Shown here: positions 63,083 to 64,000 of the stretch, one piece after another | Layout: every line of letters starts with the position of its first letter | Numbering within the stretch: position 1 is the first letter of the stretch | DNA from: Phaeodactylum tricornutum CCAP 1055/1 | Lineage: Eukaryota > Bacillariophyta > Bacillariophyceae > Surirellales > Neidiaceae | Assembly: GCF_000150955.2 (NCBI RefSeq) | Contig: NC_011683.1 | Location: forward strand, 558,001-622,000 | Direction of reading: 5' to 3' | DNA length: 64,000 bases | The notes under the pieces: model-generated | Databases searched by the model: none | What the model saw: the letters and a program-made list of their open reading frames with translations, nothing else | What the model was told of the DNA's origin: nothing | Position numbers and translations under genes: made by a program

Positions 63083-64000
63083 CTATCTCGGTAACCGGCC
63101 GCACGCGTCTGACACTAACGCCACTCCCGGGACGGCACATGAAGAAGCAAAGCGAGGCTTCCATACCGGTTTGTAGACAAGGTCATTGATTGTAGGTATT
63201 GCAGCGGAAGAACGCGAACCAGAGCCGATGCTTTCGGAGAAAATATCATTAAGATCACTAAGCAAAGCTACCACTTCGGACTGAAGAAGATCCCCCTCCG
63301 CAAAGCAAACAGCGCCCGAACAAGATCGCAGGAAAGCAATGCCTTCGGTTGCAGCATCATAAGACGTCGCACGACGCAAATTGCTGACGATAGGACTTCG
63401 TCTCTGTTGCGAAAGATTCGGTACACGACTTGCAGTCGAAACTGCCATCGCTGTTAGAGACGGCGGCAGCATCTCCGGGCCAGTCAGAAGAGTGAAGTGG
63501 TGTTTTACCAAACGACGACAAATCCTCCGCGCGTAGGACGAAATATTTTGACTGATACCTAGAAATGTCAAGCGGAGACCGAACTTGTTAAAACTGATAT
63601 CGTATGCCAGGCTCCCCGGCGCTCCGAGCTCGGCCAAATCCGTAATCGCCAACTCTAAAGAAAGTTTCCAAAGTTCGGCGAAGGCCGCCTGTCGTACATT
63701 TGCTCTCGCTGGACGAGGTGACAGTAACTGGAGAGTGAAAGCGCATCGACAGGTTGTTTCAGGCGGACAGCGAGGAAGCGGAAGGCCAACCTGTCCGGGT
63801 TCGGCACCCAAAATTTTCCAATTCCCATCCTTCGACAACGATACGTCTTGATCCGTTTCAAAAGTCAGACGCTCGTTGGTGTTGGAAAAGCCTTCTGGTT
63901 CTATTACATTCCTTGGCGGTCGAAGCGCTATGGGAATCAGTGGGTTGAAAACTGGTCGAACAAGTTCCTCATCAAAGACCAGCTTTGATAGAATCAAAGT
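63083..64000 (-). CDS. Peptidase M16 (insulysin/nardilysin-like), C-terminal part
   Basis: Partial: the frame runs off the right edge of the window, so only about 305 C-terminal residues are seen. It resembles the later domains of insulin-degrading-enzyme-type M16 metalloproteases: PPRNVIEPEGFSNTNERLTF, a middle LQLLSPRPARANVRQAAFAE, LWKLSLELAITDLAELGAPG, LAYDISFNKFGLRLTFLGIS and ICRRLVKHHFTLL. This is the non-catalytic C-terminal half; the zinc-binding HxxEH site would lie in the missing N-terminal half. The stop is at 63083-63085. Substrate and location cannot be judged. Confidence 0.72.
   Translation of the reverse strand, partial: TLILSKLVFDEELVRPVFNPLIPIALRPPRNVIEPEGFSNTNERLTFETDQDVSLSKDGNWKILGAEPGQVGLPLPRCPPETTCRCAFTLQLLSPRPARANVRQAAFAELWKLSLELAITDLAELGAPGSLAYDISFNKFGLRLTFLGISQNISSYARRICRRLVKHHFTLLTGPEMLPPSLTAMAVSTASRVPNLSQQRRSPIVSNLRRATSYDAATEGIAFLRSCSGAVCFAEGDLLQSEVVALLSDLNDIFSESIGSGSRSSAAIPTINDLVYKPVWKPRFASSCAVPGVALVSDACGRLPR

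Overview
This window looks like nuclear DNA of a diatom, most likely Phaeodactylum tricornutum or a close relative. That is inferred from three things: small GT-AG introns (mostly 59-230 nt) in a gene-dense, tightly packed layout; several proteins whose N-termini read as the two-part (signal plus transit) plastid leaders of red-plastid algae; and a CoDi-type Ty1/copia retrotransposon. All start codons below were re-chosen as ATG, and exon joins come from reading splice sites and frame by eye.

Layout. 1-235: an array of about 30-bp hairpin-forming repeats. 488-5953: a two-lobed retropepsin-like protease (+), importin alpha (-), and a signal-peptide-bearing ubiquitin-like/STI1-like protein (+). 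6061-11077: a four-exon leucine-rich-repeat membrane protein (-), ribosomal protein L17/uL22 (+), and a WD40 protein with a plastid-like leader (-). 11543-16488: a small unknown ORF (+), a GH99-like glycosidase (-), Mediator subunit MED31 (+), and tRNA m1G37 methyltransferase TRM5 (-). 17235-31107: one giant VPS13-family lipid-transfer protein in five exons (about 4,524 aa), which appears to carry PDZ-like and dysferlin-like insertions. 31243-33414: a head-to-head pair of FKBP isomerases, both with leaders for the thylakoid lumen. 33846-37995: an orphan two-TM protein (+), a COPI-associated/TVP15-like Golgi protein (-), and an eIF4B/4H-like factor (-). 38954-44218: a whole-looking, young copia element on the minus strand, with 206-bp LTRs and a 5-bp target duplication, lying about 170 bp upstream of the SmD1 start codon. 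44387-64000: SmD1 (+), RsfS/Iojap (-), an ankyrin-repeat protein with signal peptide and C-terminal KNEL (+), a WW protein (+), a MOB protein (+), an ABM-domain protein and an unknown gene (-), PCNA (+), a YIPF6-like Golgi protein (-), an unknown 253-aa protein (+), a tiny double-CxxC zinc protein (+), a fused double mitochondrial pyruvate carrier protein (-), an RNB (RNase II/R) protein with plastid leader (+), and the C-terminal part of an M16 protease (-, runs off the window).

Genes are mostly arranged as divergent and convergent pairs with 100-1,100 bp between them. Functions are mainly housekeeping: translation, splicing, nuclear import, replication, membrane traffic, and plastid or mitochondrial upkeep. 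The most unusual items are the lumenal (secretory-pathway) Ubl/STI1 and ankyrin/KNEL proteins, the fused MPC, the VPS13 domain insertions, a MOB protein lacking half its zinc site, and the hairpin array.
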